This document shows positions 1 through 7,868 of a stretch of DNA of 64,000 nucleotides, one piece after another. Below the pieces are notes generated by a model. That model was not told where the DNA came from. It was given only the letters and a program-made list of their open reading frames with translations, and did no database searches. The stretch covers positions 1-64,000 of the forward strand of contig JAMFSR010000021.1 in assembly GCA_026225395.1 (NCBI GenBank), given 5' to 3'. Numbering within the stretch: the stretch's first letter is position 1; each line of letters starts with the position of its first letter. Source of the DNA: Granulicella sapmiensis. Lineage in GTDB: Bacteria; Acidobacteriota; Terriglobia; Terriglobales; Acidobacteriaceae. The position numbers were made by a program, and so were the translations under genes.

Positions 1-2
1 AA

Positions 3-143
3 AGCCAACGCAATTTCTCGCGCTCCGCGCCCAGCAAGGAAACCAAGCCTGCTGAGGAGCGCCGCTCCTGGCGCGCGCAAGGCGATGGAAAAAACTCCGT
101 GCAGCTCCAGGTATTCGCTTCCTCCGGCCTGCGGCTGGCCTGA
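3..143 (+). CDS. Possible C-terminal end of a truncated upstream gene
   Basis: One frame is open from the window edge to a TGA at 141-143. It gives about 46 residues with a protein-like mix of charged and polar residues, ending in VQLQVFASSGLRLA. A second frame is also open, to about 213, but reads as low-quality composition. I recognise no family. The piece lies upstream of and in the same direction as the ArdC-like gene, so it could be the end of another element gene. The remaining bases to 253 hold only the leader and Shine-Dalgarno sequence of the next gene. Confidence 0.3.
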   Translation, partial: SQRNFSRSAPSKETKPAEERRSWRAQGDGKNSVQLQVFASSGLRLA

Positions 144-253
144 AGGCCACTTTTCCCACACCTTGCACTTGCCGCCCTCGATGGCGTGGGCCATGGCCAA
201 GGCGTGTTTGTGAGCAAACACAGCACAGCTATTCAAAAACGGAGGAACCACCC

Positions 254-1186
254 ATGAATACCGCCATCGTCACCACAACCCCACCCACCGTCAGCCCCTT
301 TGTTCAGAATCTTGAACAACAGAAGCAAAAGCCGCAAACCGCGAAAGAGGCAATCGCGGCCAACGTCCAAACCCTCATCGAACAGCTTGAGCAGGGACAC
401 AGCGAAGGCCTCACCGTCTATCTCACCGCGATGGGCAAATTTCACAGATACAGCTTTTCCAACATATTGGAGATCGCGAGACAAAAGCCTTTGGCAACGC
501 GCATCGCCGGGATGTATGCGTGGAACCAGCTTGGCCGCAGAGTGGTGAAGGGTGAGAAGGGCATCCGCATCCTCGCTCCTGTTATTGGGATCAAGCGCAA
601 GAAGGACGAGGAAGCCCAAAAGGACATCACCAAGCAGAACCAGTCCGTGCTTTTAGGATTTCGTTCGGCATGGGTGTTCGATGTTTCGTCCACGGATGGT
701 GCCCCTTTGCCGGAGTTGTCCGAGCGTGTTACGGGCGATGTCGGTCAGTATAGCGAGAGACTCCTCACCTTCCTCGCAGCACAAGGCATCTCGCTTGAGT
801 TCAAGGAGAGCATCGCTCCGGCGTTGGGCCTGTGCTATGGCAACAGGATTGTGCTTCTACCGGGGCAGTCTCCCGCAGAGGAGTTCACCACCTTAGTTCA
901 TGAGGTGAGCCACTCGCTCCTCGGACACGCCACACGGCGCACAACCACCACCAAAGCCGTACGCGAGACGGAAGCAGAAGCGATTGCGTTTGTAGTCGGG
1001 ACGACTATCGGCCTGAACACGGGAAACGCCGCAGCCGACTACATCCATTTATTCGCAGGTAACGCGGCACTGCTCACCGAGAGCCTTGAGGTCATCCAGA
1101 AAACCTCAGCCGTCATCCTCTCTGCGTTGGAGTCGCCCATCAAGGACGATGCAGCGGAGTCCACGGAGTCGGAAGAGGTGGCGTAA
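254..1186 (+). CDS. ArdC-like antirestriction protein with zinc-peptidase motif
   Basis: The 310-residue protein resembles ArdC-type antirestriction proteins. The N-terminal half (about residues 30-140) has the ssDNA-binding-like pattern with a YAWNQLGRRVVKGEKGIRI segment. The C-terminal half carries a metallopeptidase motif HEVSH at His216-Glu217-His220 within LVHEVSHSLLGH. In the family, ArdC protects incoming plasmid or element DNA from host restriction. The ATG at 254 follows a GGAGG box eight bases upstream. The stop overlaps the next start as TAATG, so the two genes are translationally coupled. The family assignment is by motif reading and is fairly secure. Confidence 0.85.
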   Translation: MNTAIVTTTPPTVSPFVQNLEQQKQKPQTAKEAIAANVQTLIEQLEQGHSEGLTVYLTAMGKFHRYSFSNILEIARQKPLATRIAGMYAWNQLGRRVVKGEKGIRILAPVIGIKRKKDEEAQKDITKQNQSVLLGFRSAWVFDVSSTDGAPLPELSERVTGDVGQYSERLLTFLAAQGISLEFKESIAPALGLCYGNRIVLLPGQSPAEEFTTLVHEVSHSLLGHATRRTTTTKAVRETEAEAIAFVVGTTIGLNTGNAAADYIHLFAGNAALLTESLEVIQKTSAVILSALESPIKDDAAESTESEEVA

Positions 1187-1605
1187 TGAAGGCCATTCTT
1201 CAACTCCTCGAAAAGGCGGGAGGCTATCGGCGTGAACTGTATCTCCGCGTCGAGAACCCTCCCTATCAACCGCTTGTCATTGAAGCGATACCGGAACCCG
1301 GCCCCCTTGGTCTGCGATGCCTCTCTGTCGCGCACTACGGCGAACAGAACGGCGACCTCATGCGCGACCCCGAGATGTGTTTCGAGTTGAGCAATCCGCT
1401 TCGCTTGGGTTTGAGTCTCGTTCCGTACTACTGGAGAAATGATTACGTCGGCATCGAGCAATACTCCCGCTCGATACAAGGCGACAACTATGTGTTCGAT
1501 TCCGGCCTGTACACCCAACACGAGAACTTCGCCGCTCAGTGGGACAGGAACTTACGCAGTCAGGGCTTTATCGAAGCCTTCGACCGCAGACATACCCAAC
1601 GCTAA
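1186..1605 (+). CDS. Conserved hypothetical protein coupled to ArdC (probably DUF6908)
   Basis: This is a 139-residue protein of unknown function. It has no signal peptide or membrane segment and is rich in aromatic residues, with a recognisable core around VAHYGEQNGDLMRDPEM. From memory it matches the small DUF6908-type proteins that accompany ArdC on mobile elements; I could not check this. Its ATG overlaps the ArdC stop by one base, so it is probably made together with ArdC and may assist it or act in DNA transfer. No catalytic motif is evident. Confidence 0.7.
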   Translation: MKAILQLLEKAGGYRRELYLRVENPPYQPLVIEAIPEPGPLGLRCLSVAHYGEQNGDLMRDPEMCFELSNPLRLGLSLVPYYWRNDYVGIEQYSRSIQGDNYVFDSGLYTQHENFAAQWDRNLRSQGFIEAFDRRHTQR

Positions 1606-1683
1606 CCCCCTCTCTATGGGCGGACGGCCTCACGCCGTTCGCTCCAACGCCCCCGAACGCTCACCCGTACAAGGAGAATCACC

Positions 1684-3276
1684 ATGAACCCCACCACCGC
1701 AACCGAGTATCGCAACCTTCCCCTTAACGTCCTCATCCCATCCAAAACCAACCCGCGTCGCATCGTCGAAGATGATTCGCTTAAAGAGCTTGCTGAAAGC
1801 ATCAGTGTTCACGGCGTTTTGGAGCCTCTGATTGTCCGTCCTGTCACCGAGCGGGATTTCGAGGTTGTCGTCGGAGGGAGGCGTTTCGCCGCTTCCAAGA
1901 AAGCTGGCAAGGATGAGGCGCCATGCAGCATCCGCAACCTGACAGATGCTCAAGTTCTGGAGATTCAGCTAGTCGAAAATCTCCAGAGGCGCGACGTTCA
2001 CCCGATGGAGGAGGCGCATGGTTTTCATGCGCTCCTAAAGTTGGAGGAACCGAAGTACACCATCGAACAGATCGGAGCCAAGGTGGGCAAGGCACCTGCA
2101 TACGTCGCCAGCCGTGCCCGGTTGACCGAGCTTATCCCGGCAGTGGTCGAGGCGTTCTATGCCGAGGAGATCGGCGTCGGACACGCTCTGCTACTGGCGA
2201 AGCTCCAGCCAGCCCAGCAGGAAGCCGCACTCGCAAGCTGCTTTCGTGAGGATTGGGGTGGGGCAGCAGGGAAGGCCAAACGCATCGTCCTTCCCGTTCG
2301 GCATCTCCAGTATTGGATAGAGCATAACGTCCTCTTGCTCCTGAAACAGGCACCGTTTGACAAGCGGAACGCTCAACTCCTACCCGCCGCAGGAAGCTGT
2401 GTCGATTGCCCCAAGCGGACAGGACACAACAAGCTACTCTTCGCGGATGTCAGCGGGAACGCGGATGCGTGTACCGATCCAACATGCTACGCCGCGAAGC
2501 TAGAGGCGCACGTCCAGAAGCAGATTGCAGCCAAGCCGGAGATAGTGCAGATCAGCACGGCCTACGGAAAACCGCAGGAGGGCAGCAAGATCATTACCCG
2601 CAGCAAGTATGTTGAGATCAAGTCGGAGAAGCCCGACACCCCGGAGAAGGCGAAATGGCCGGAGTTCAAGACGTGCAGGTTCATAACCGAGGCCATCGTG
2701 TCCGAGGGCATCGACAAGGGCGAAGTGCGGAGGGTTTGCGCCGAGGCGGATTGCCCCATTCACCACGCCAAGAAGCAGTCAACCAAGGCCGATGCCAGCT
2801 TCAAAGCGGAGCAGGACAAGAGCCGGAAAGAACAAGCTCTAGCGAACGCCACCGGAATGCGTTTGCTGCAAACCATCGTCGCCGCCGTTCCAGTTCGATT
2901 GATGAAGCGGGATTTTCTCTTCGTCGCCGAACAGATGCTCCCGTTGCTTGACGACAAGCGGCTGGAGATGGTCGCCCGGAACCGTGGCATCAGGGCGAAG
3001 GAAGGCGAATCCGCAGGGAAGCTGCTAACCGCCTTTCTCCGCAAGGCCGAGGAGGGCGTGATCGGCAAGCTAATCGTTGAGGTCGTTATTCTGCTTTCGG
3101 CCAGCAAGCAAGCGGATGGAGGTAAGATTCTCCGCTCCGCAGCCCAAGCGTACAAGGTGGATACCGATGCGATTGCCCTCAAGGTCAAGCACGAGTTCAC
3201 AGCAAAGGAGAAGGCGAGGTCCTCTGCAAAGATCGAGCCGAAACCAACACCGAAGGCATTGAAGAAGATCGCTTAG
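1684..3276 (+). CDS. ParB/RepB/Spo0J-family partition-like protein, large form
   Basis: The 530-residue protein begins with a ParB N-terminal domain (about residues 8-100). It includes the substrate-like region LIPSKTNPRRI, the GGRRFAA box and ENLQRRDVHPMEEA, followed by a helix-turn-helix region (about 105-150). The remaining ~370 residues contain paired cysteines (CVDCPKRTGHNK and CTDPTCYAAK, around residues 240-265) and a charged coiled region. This extended layout is known from ParB-like proteins of integrative elements and large plasmids. AAGGAGAATCACC precedes the ATG at 1684. No parA is visible, so its role may be element maintenance or regulation rather than classic partition. A strong terminator follows. 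Confidence 0.85.
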   Translation: MNPTTATEYRNLPLNVLIPSKTNPRRIVEDDSLKELAESISVHGVLEPLIVRPVTERDFEVVVGGRRFAASKKAGKDEAPCSIRNLTDAQVLEIQLVENLQRRDVHPMEEAHGFHALLKLEEPKYTIEQIGAKVGKAPAYVASRARLTELIPAVVEAFYAEEIGVGHALLLAKLQPAQQEAALASCFREDWGGAAGKAKRIVLPVRHLQYWIEHNVLLLLKQAPFDKRNAQLLPAAGSCVDCPKRTGHNKLLFADVSGNADACTDPTCYAAKLEAHVQKQIAAKPEIVQISTAYGKPQEGSKIITRSKYVEIKSEKPDTPEKAKWPEFKTCRFITEAIVSEGIDKGEVRRVCAEADCPIHHAKKQSTKADASFKAEQDKSRKEQALANATGMRLLQTIVAAVPVRLMKRDFLFVAEQMLPLLDDKRLEMVARNRGIRAKEGESAGKLLTAFLRKAEEGVIGKLIVEVVILLSASKQADGGKILRSAAQAYKVDTDAIALKVKHEFTAKEKARSSAKIEPKPTPKALKKIA

Positions 3277-3293
3277 GAACCACAACGCTCGAA

Positions 3294-3325
3294 TGAGCCT
3301 GTCCTTCGGGACAGGCTCAACTTTT
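3294..3325 (+). terminator. Rho-independent terminator after the parB gene
   Basis: An 11-base perfect stem (TGAGCCTGTCC at 3294-3304 with GGACAGGCTCA at 3309-3319) is closed by a TTCG tetraloop. It is followed by ACTTTT. It lies 18 bases after the parB stop. Confidence 0.85.
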
Positions 3326-3353
3326 GCCGGCCCGTCTTTCCCACCCTGAAGGT

Positions 3354-3375
3354 CGCTCTCGTAAGTTCGAGAGCG
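3354..3375. repeat. Inverted repeat between terminator and toxin-antitoxin promoter
   Basis: CGCTCTCG (3354-3361) and CGAGAGCG (3368-3375) form an 8-base perfect hairpin with the loop TAAGTT. No T-tract follows, so it is not an obvious terminator. It could be a protein-binding site or an RNA structure; its role is unknown. Confidence 0.5.
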
Positions 3376-3445
3376 TCATGTTCTGCCCACCCGACGGGCT
3401 TGGACAACTAAGATTATGGGGCTGTACACTTGCCGCCCCGTTCAA

Positions 3446-3481
3446 TTCGTTTGCTTCACTTGCTTTCGTTTGCTTCGTTTG
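3446..3481 (+). repeat. Three TTCGTTTG repeats overlapping a promoter (likely operator)
   Basis: TTCGTTTG occurs at 3446, 3465 and 3474. The first two copies extend to the 12-base TTCGTTTGCTTC, spaced 19 bases apart. The repeats surround the -35 box and fill the spacer of the promoter in front of the HTH/PIN pair, the usual place for an antitoxin's own operator. The regulatory role is inferred from position. Confidence 0.6.
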
Positions 3482-3489
3482 TGTAGAAT
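3460..3489 (+). promoter_or_regulatory. Sigma70-like promoter of the HTH/PIN operon
   Basis: A -35 box TTGCTT (3460-3465) and a -10 box TAGAAT (3484-3489) are separated by 18 bases. The Shine-Dalgarno sequence GGGAGAGG (3493-3500) follows almost at once, so the leader is very short. The ATG is at 3510. Confidence 0.6.
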
Positions 3490-3509
3490 AGCGGGAGAGG
3501 TCAAACTCA

Positions 3510-3962
3510 ATGTCCGCTACCGCTCTGCTCACACCGGAAATTCCTTCACAGGCCGAAGCTCAACTCGCCAAAGAGACGAGGAACATTCTGGCCCCGTTCC
3601 TGACCTCTACATCCTCGCTTGATCTTCGCGCACTCAATTTCGCAACGGAGCCGACCATCCGAATCCCGGCGTCAGCCGCGCGGCTTCTCGTCCAGATTCT
3701 TGATGAGATGAGCAGAGGCAATGCAGTTAAGATCATCCCTATTCATGCAGAACTGACCACGCAGGAAGCAGCAGATTTACTGAACGTCTCTCGGCCCACT
3801 TTGATCCAGATGCTTGACTCTGGCACTCTGGAGTACCGGAAGGTTGGAACCCATCGCCGCATCCGCGTCGATAGCCTCATGGCGCACAAGCGGAAACTCG
3901 ATGCCGACCGCAGAGCTGCGCTCGCGGAGCTTTCAGCCTACGACCAAGAAATCGGCATTTGA
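3510..3962 (+). CDS. Helix-turn-helix (excisionase-type) antitoxin-like protein
   Basis: The 150-residue protein has an N-terminal region of unclear fold. A MerR/excisionase-type winged helix occupies about residues 75-125, seen as LTTQEAADLLNVSRPTLIQML then the wing YRKVGTHRRIRVDSL. This type of DNA-binding protein is often the antitoxin and repressor of a PIN toxin encoded next to it. The PIN gene starts only three bases after this stop, supporting one operon. The three repeats over its promoter fit autoregulation. The antitoxin role is inferred from this context. Confidence 0.8.
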   Translation: MSATALLTPEIPSQAEAQLAKETRNILAPFLTSTSSLDLRALNFATEPTIRIPASAARLLVQILDEMSRGNAVKIIPIHAELTTQEAADLLNVSRPTLIQMLDSGTLEYRKVGTHRRIRVDSLMAHKRKLDADRRAALAELSAYDQEIGI

Positions 3963-3965
3963 TTC

Positions 3966-4529
3966 ATGCCGCCGCTGATCGCGCTTCTCGACGCAAACGT
4001 ACTGTACCCGGCAGAGCTACGCAGCTTTCTCATGTACTTGGCTGTCCCTGGGGTCTATCGCGCGAAGTGGTCCAAGGACATTCATGAAGAATGGATGTCC
4101 AACCTGCTCATCAATCGGCCTGACATCACAAGAGCGCAGTTGGAGCGAACCCGAGAACTGATGGACAAGAACGCTCCCGATGCACTCGTGACGGGATATG
4201 AAAGCCTTATCCCGAGCTTGAGTCTGCCCGACGAAGGGGATCGCCATGTTCTTGCTGCTGCAATCCAAGCCAAGGCCAACGTGATCGTGACCAACAACCT
4301 GAAAGACTTTCCTCCAGAAGTTCTCCAGGAGTTTGAGATCGAGGCTCAGACCCCGGATGAGTTCGTAATGAAGCTGCTCGATTTAGCCGCCGAGGATGTG
4401 TACGAGGCTGGCGAAGCTCATCGCCTGAGCTTGAAGAATCCGGCCAAGACAGTCGCGGAATACCTGGACACTCTCGAATCGCACGGCTTGGTGCGTACCG
4501 TTGCAGAGCTGCGACTGGCACTCTTGTAG
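3966..4529 (+). CDS. PIN-domain protein, probable VapC-like ribonuclease toxin
   Basis: The 187-residue protein starts with the PIN signature ALLDANVLYPAELR (acidic Asp9). Further PIN-type acidic positions appear in the PDEGDRHVLAAAIQAKA block (about residues 88-104) and in IVTNNLKDFP (about residues 107-116). PIN proteins with this layout are Mg-dependent ribonucleases. It is preceded at three bases by the HTH gene, the usual antitoxin-toxin order. At 187 residues it is longer than classic VapC (about 130) and matches the larger PIN subfamily paired with excisionase-type regulators. The C-terminal 50 residues are a helical extension. Confidence 0.85.
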   Translation: MPPLIALLDANVLYPAELRSFLMYLAVPGVYRAKWSKDIHEEWMSNLLINRPDITRAQLERTRELMDKNAPDALVTGYESLIPSLSLPDEGDRHVLAAAIQAKANVIVTNNLKDFPPEVLQEFEIEAQTPDEFVMKLLDLAAEDVYEAGEAHRLSLKNPAKTVAEYLDTLESHGLVRTVAELRLALL

Positions 4530-4810
4530 TCTGTTTCTGACAGCCGATCCGGTGTGAGGTGGACTGCATAATCTCCTGTTTGCACTGTCACTCGGCCACC
4601 GCTTCGGTGTAAAAGCTGCGCCCAGCGGCTCTGCGTTCAGAACTCGCGTACCGCGCCCTTCGGGTGTTGGACTCCTCCCCCCTCGCAAGCTCCGGGTCCC
4701 TTTCCAAAAACTTCTGCCCTTGGCAACGCGGCGATGCCGCGACTTGGGAGCAGCCACCTCCGCGCCCTTTGGGATGTGTCCCGATTGACCGGGCAAAAAG
4801 GAGAAACATC
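4530..4810. other. Intergenic stretch upstream of the SSB-like gene
   Basis: This 281-base gap has no convincing gene. It contains a short hairpin, CACCG-CTT-CGGTG (4598-4610), and ends in the Shine-Dalgarno AAAAGGAG in front of the SSB-like ATG. An open frame does run through it from 4664 into the SSB-like gene, but the extra residues are proline- and serine-rich and unlike an OB fold. I treat it as leader sequence. Confidence 0.4.
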
Positions 4811-5137
4811 ATGCAGACCCAACAGACCATCACCCTCTTCGGCACCGTCAGCAACTCAGCCACTAGCCGCATCTCCAAGAACGGCCGCAAGTATACCGCC
4901 TTCGGAGTCTCCATCATCTCCGACCGCAACTTCCAGGCCTTTCACTACAACGTCGTTGCCTTCGGCAAGCAGGGCCACTTCGCCAAGCCTCTCCAGACCG
5001 GCACACGCATCAAGCTAGTCGTCCAGGCACAATCTCAGCCAGACAACATCGCCACTCTTCCACTCCTCACCGCAACTTTCGTGCGACCGGTTCCTCCGGT
5101 TGCACGGGGGCAACGCTTGACCTGGAAGATGGTTTAA
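4811..5137 (+). CDS. Small single-stranded-DNA-binding (OB-fold) like protein
   Basis: The 108-residue protein reads as an OB fold of the SSB type. It begins with a beta strand region ITLFGTVSNSATSRISKNGR, followed by KYTAFGVSIISDRN, the aromatic strand FHYNVVAFGKQ, and a TGTRIKLVVQAQ strand. It lacks the long acidic tail of chromosomal SSB, as expected for element-encoded versions. The ATG at 4811 has AAAGGAG nine bases upstream and removes an unlikely N-terminal extension. Together with ArdC and ParB it suggests that the element protects its DNA during transfer or replication. Confidence 0.7.
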   Translation: MQTQQTITLFGTVSNSATSRISKNGRKYTAFGVSIISDRNFQAFHYNVVAFGKQGHFAKPLQTGTRIKLVVQAQSQPDNIATLPLLTATFVRPVPPVARGQRLTWKMV

Positions 5138-5174
5138 CAAGAAGCGCAGAAACCGAAGACTTCCTAAGCATCCA

Positions 5175-5996
5175 CTAGCGGCGCTTGCGTCCGCCTGGTT
5201 GTTTCTGACGCACAGCGAATCGACAAGATGGCTTGATCGGCATCGCGTCGCTACCGAGGTAGATCGTGCCCGAGGCTGGAGGCCCCCCGATCGTGCTGCC
5301 CTCAAAAGCAATCTCTTGAGTGACATGAAAGATGGATGGCCCCAAGCGATTCTGAAAAGACTCATAGAGTGCGCACATCTCTTTCCACGCATCCTCCAGT
5401 CGCGAAGCGGTCGCTATGAAATCGTCTTTCGCTTGATCCGATGCGACGACGAAATCGTCATCATTGTAGTGGTACATGACACGCGTCCAAAGGCGATAGT
5501 TGTCGATTTCGTCGGGCTTCGGAATCTTCCTGCGCTTTTCCTCTTTCGGCATTGGAAGGATCGCATCATGAAGCAAGTTGCGGTATTTCGACAATCGAAT
5601 CTTGATGAAGTCATCAAGTGCAGCCCTGCTCTTGAGCGGATGGGATCGCGAATACTTTTCCTGCAACTTGAAGAAAGCGTCAATGAGTTTGAGACCAACT
5701 TCCGCCGCACGTTGAATCGCCATATAGACTTCCTCGATGTGGCGGAATCCCTCTCTATTTGCGTACACCTGCTGATGAGCTCTACCGAGTGCGAGAAAGG
5801 TTGAATAGCTGGCTATAGCTACCGTTTCCAGCAATGGGTCTATATCTTCACGAAACCAGATCGAATCTTGTTCGCGCAATGGAACCACATACGTCTGCCA
5901 GAACACCTCGTAGTGAGGGATGAATTTCCGCAGGCGATCCCAGTATTGTCGCTCCGTCTTGTCACCGAATTTGCGAAGTCTTGGATGGGTTTGCAT
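5175..5996 (-). CDS. Hypothetical protein beside the protease pair
   Basis: This 273-residue, largely helical protein belongs to no family I recognise. It is charged, has no signal peptide or membrane segment, and ends in a basic tail (QKQPGGRKRR). A KYRNLLHDAI segment near the middle faintly recalls the R-N-x-x-H motif of HEPN ribonucleases, but the spacing does not match well and I would not call it. AAGGAG lies seven bases before the ATG at 5996. It is transcribed away from the trypsin-like protease, with a 122-base shared upstream region. It may therefore be co-regulated with that gene. Confidence 0.7.
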   Translation of the reverse strand: MQTHPRLRKFGDKTERQYWDRLRKFIPHYEVFWQTYVVPLREQDSIWFREDIDPLLETVAIASYSTFLALGRAHQQVYANREGFRHIEEVYMAIQRAAEVGLKLIDAFFKLQEKYSRSHPLKSRAALDDFIKIRLSKYRNLLHDAILPMPKEEKRRKIPKPDEIDNYRLWTRVMYHYNDDDFVVASDQAKDDFIATASRLEDAWKEMCALYESFQNRLGPSIFHVTQEIAFEGSTIGGPPASGTIYLGSDAMPIKPSCRFAVRQKQPGGRKRR

Positions 5997-6021
5997 TGAT
6001 CGCTCCTTACGCTGGGCCTGC

Positions 6022-6049
6022 TTGTCAAGGGAATATCAGAACCTATAAT
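6022..6049 (+). promoter_or_regulatory. Sigma70-like promoter of the protease pair
   Basis: TTGTCA (6022-6027) and a perfect TATAAT (6044-6049) are 16 bases apart. They lie about 70 bases before the trypsin-like gene, inside the divergent intergenic region. Confidence 0.6.
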
Positions 6050-6118
6050 GAGTCTAGGTTCAGAGTCCAATATCCGTCGATCCAATCGCCAATGCTCTGA
6101 GCATCAGGAACGCTTACG

Positions 6119-7078
6119 ATGCCACGAATCGCGGACGCCTTCATTGACAATGCCGTCTACATCTACTCTTCGCAGGAAGATGCAGAGTCCGGTAAGGCGG
6201 TCGGCGGGAGCGGGTTCCTCGTTCATGTTCCTTTTGTGGAAACCCAGAACATGCAGCAGACGTATGTGGTGACAAACCGCCATGTCGTCTATCAGACGCT
6301 GACACCGGTGATCCGTCTCAATCGGATCGACGGTTCCGTTCTTGGGCTTGTTACGAACCAAGAAGATTGGACTGTTCACCCTGACGGTGATGATGTCGCT
6401 GTCATGCCGATTCCATCAGACCCCGATCAGGTTCGCCGTATGACCATTGGGCTAGACCGCTTCGTGACGAAACAGTTGATCGAGGACGAGGATATCGGAA
6501 TTGGAGACGATACCGTGATGATCGGTCGCTTCATCGGCCACGATGGGCGCCAGAGAAACACTCCTGCAGTCCGTTTCGGAAACATTGCGATGATGCCTCA
6601 CGAAAAGATCAAGTCGATCACCGGCTCTGAGCAAGAGAGCTTCCTTGTGGAACTCAGGTCTATGCCGGGATATAGCGGTTCCGCTGTGTACATTTATTCC
6701 ACGAACACGATCCAGGATATGTCCACAAAGCGCAAGGGCGAGAGTATGGCTCCTCTCTCGGACTTCAACCTCTTTGGCCCAGACGCTCAGAAGCATATCC
6801 ACTTGATGGATCTAAAGATGTCTCCAAAAGGCCCCTACCTGCTTGGTATTGACTGGTCCCACCTCAACAACGAGGCTCGCGTCCTGGATATGGTGGGCCG
6901 GCAACATCCTGAGAAGTTATTCGTGCGCGAGAACACCGGCATGGCCGGGGTGGTGCCAGCTTGGAAGATAGCCGAAATTCTAGGGAGTGAACCTCTCGTG
7001 AACGCGCGGCACGAACTGGAAGAACGGCTTGCAAAGAAGCGCGGAGCGACAGATCAGGCGCAAGACGCTAGGAGGTGA
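6119..7078 (+). CDS. Trypsin-like serine protease, probably cytoplasmic
   Basis: The 319-residue protein carries a chymotrypsin-fold triad. His55 lies in VVTNRHVV, Asp92 in DGDDVAVMPI, and Ser186 in MPGYSGSAVYIY (GxSGS context). A GGSGFLV strand precedes the histidine, as in HtrA/Trypsin_2 families, but there is no PDZ domain. No signal peptide or membrane anchor is visible, so it probably acts in the cytoplasm. The last ~100 residues are of unknown fold. Its TGA is followed one base later by the GTG of the zinc-peptidase gene, whose Shine-Dalgarno sequence lies inside this gene. The two proteins are therefore translationally coupled. Confidence 0.85.
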   Translation: MPRIADAFIDNAVYIYSSQEDAESGKAVGGSGFLVHVPFVETQNMQQTYVVTNRHVVYQTLTPVIRLNRIDGSVLGLVTNQEDWTVHPDGDDVAVMPIPSDPDQVRRMTIGLDRFVTKQLIEDEDIGIGDDTVMIGRFIGHDGRQRNTPAVRFGNIAMMPHEKIKSITGSEQESFLVELRSMPGYSGSAVYIYSTNTIQDMSTKRKGESMAPLSDFNLFGPDAQKHIHLMDLKMSPKGPYLLGIDWSHLNNEARVLDMVGRQHPEKLFVRENTGMAGVVPAWKIAEILGSEPLVNARHELEERLAKKRGATDQAQDARR

Positions 7079-7079
7079 C

Positions 7080-7655
7080 GTGACGGTGCCACTAGAGCAG
7101 CAGATCATTCGGACCGCGCACCATGAAGCGGGTCATATCGTGGTCGCGGCGGCTCAGAGTCTCAAGCTGAGACCAGAGGGCCTTAGTGTCGATGAAATAG
7201 GCGAAGGACTTGCTTGCTACTGCAAGAACCCAGGCGATTCAGACACAGAACGAGAACGCGTCATCATCGCTACCTTTGCGGGCCTCAACAGCGAGGCGCG
7301 ATTGTGCAATGAGCGAGGTTTCCCCGTTCCCGAGGAAATGCAACGGATATTCAGCCAAGACTCGAAGGAAGCTCGCGAGAACATCAGCAGACTCTCATAC
7401 CTAAGCGTGGAAAGGACTGCGTTTCAGATCGAAGCGGAACTTCAAGCAAGATCGGAAGCGATCATTCTCCAATACTGGTCTGCCATTCGGTCCGTTGGGG
7501 CCGCTTTACTCGATAGGGATTGGGAACCGATACGAGCTCTCAAGAGCGGCAGTGTTTGGTCGCAGGCAGATAAGGCTAAATATCTCGCGGGCGATGAACT
7601 GGCCGTTGCCCTTAAGCAAGCCAGAATAGACGCTGAGTTCGCCGTAGTTTGCTAG
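7080..7655 (+). CDS. Stand-alone M41-type zinc peptidase without AAA domain
   Basis: The 191-residue protein begins almost at once with HHEAGHIVVAA, zinc site His15-Glu16-His19. This is the motif of the FtsH (M41) peptidase domain. A later aspartate in FSQDSKEA is a candidate third ligand. The helical architecture with IIATFAGLNSEARL also recalls M41. There is no AAA ATPase domain or membrane segment. I chose GTG at 7080 because AGGAGG (7070-7075) lies four bases upstream, so it begins just after the protease stop. An upstream in-frame ATG at 7029 is less likely. The protein probably works with the coupled trypsin-like protease; the substrate is unknown. Confidence 0.75.
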   Translation: MTVPLEQQIIRTAHHEAGHIVVAAAQSLKLRPEGLSVDEIGEGLACYCKNPGDSDTERERVIIATFAGLNSEARLCNERGFPVPEEMQRIFSQDSKEARENISRLSYLSVERTAFQIEAELQARSEAIILQYWSAIRSVGAALLDRDWEPIRALKSGSVWSQADKAKYLAGDELAVALKQARIDAEFAVVC

Positions 7656-7868
7656 GCCGCACTCGGCGATTGACGCGTATATCCAGCGTTTGCCATATTC
7701 CTCACTCGCCGGTGCGATGCCATGGAGGCGGTAAGCTTAGGGGCCTGAAGCAACTCTGCAATGGTGCCAAATCGCCGAGTCATTCACTGAGCGATCTGAG
7801 TATGTCGGTATCATTCAATAATGGAACTATATTGACAGAGCGGGCGTCCGGTTGCGCGGGGTTAGTCA
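7656..7868. other. Convergent intergenic region without visible gene
   Basis: These 213 bases lie between the ends of the zinc-peptidase gene and the Fic gene. I see no gene, no strong terminator and no repeat. A lone TTGACA-like box near 7831 has no matching -10 box. Confidence 0.4.

Noticed and set aside
5620..5650. HEPN-like RNLLH motif in the gene divergent from the proteases
   Set aside because: The R-to-H spacing is three residues rather than four to six, and the neighbouring context does not fit.
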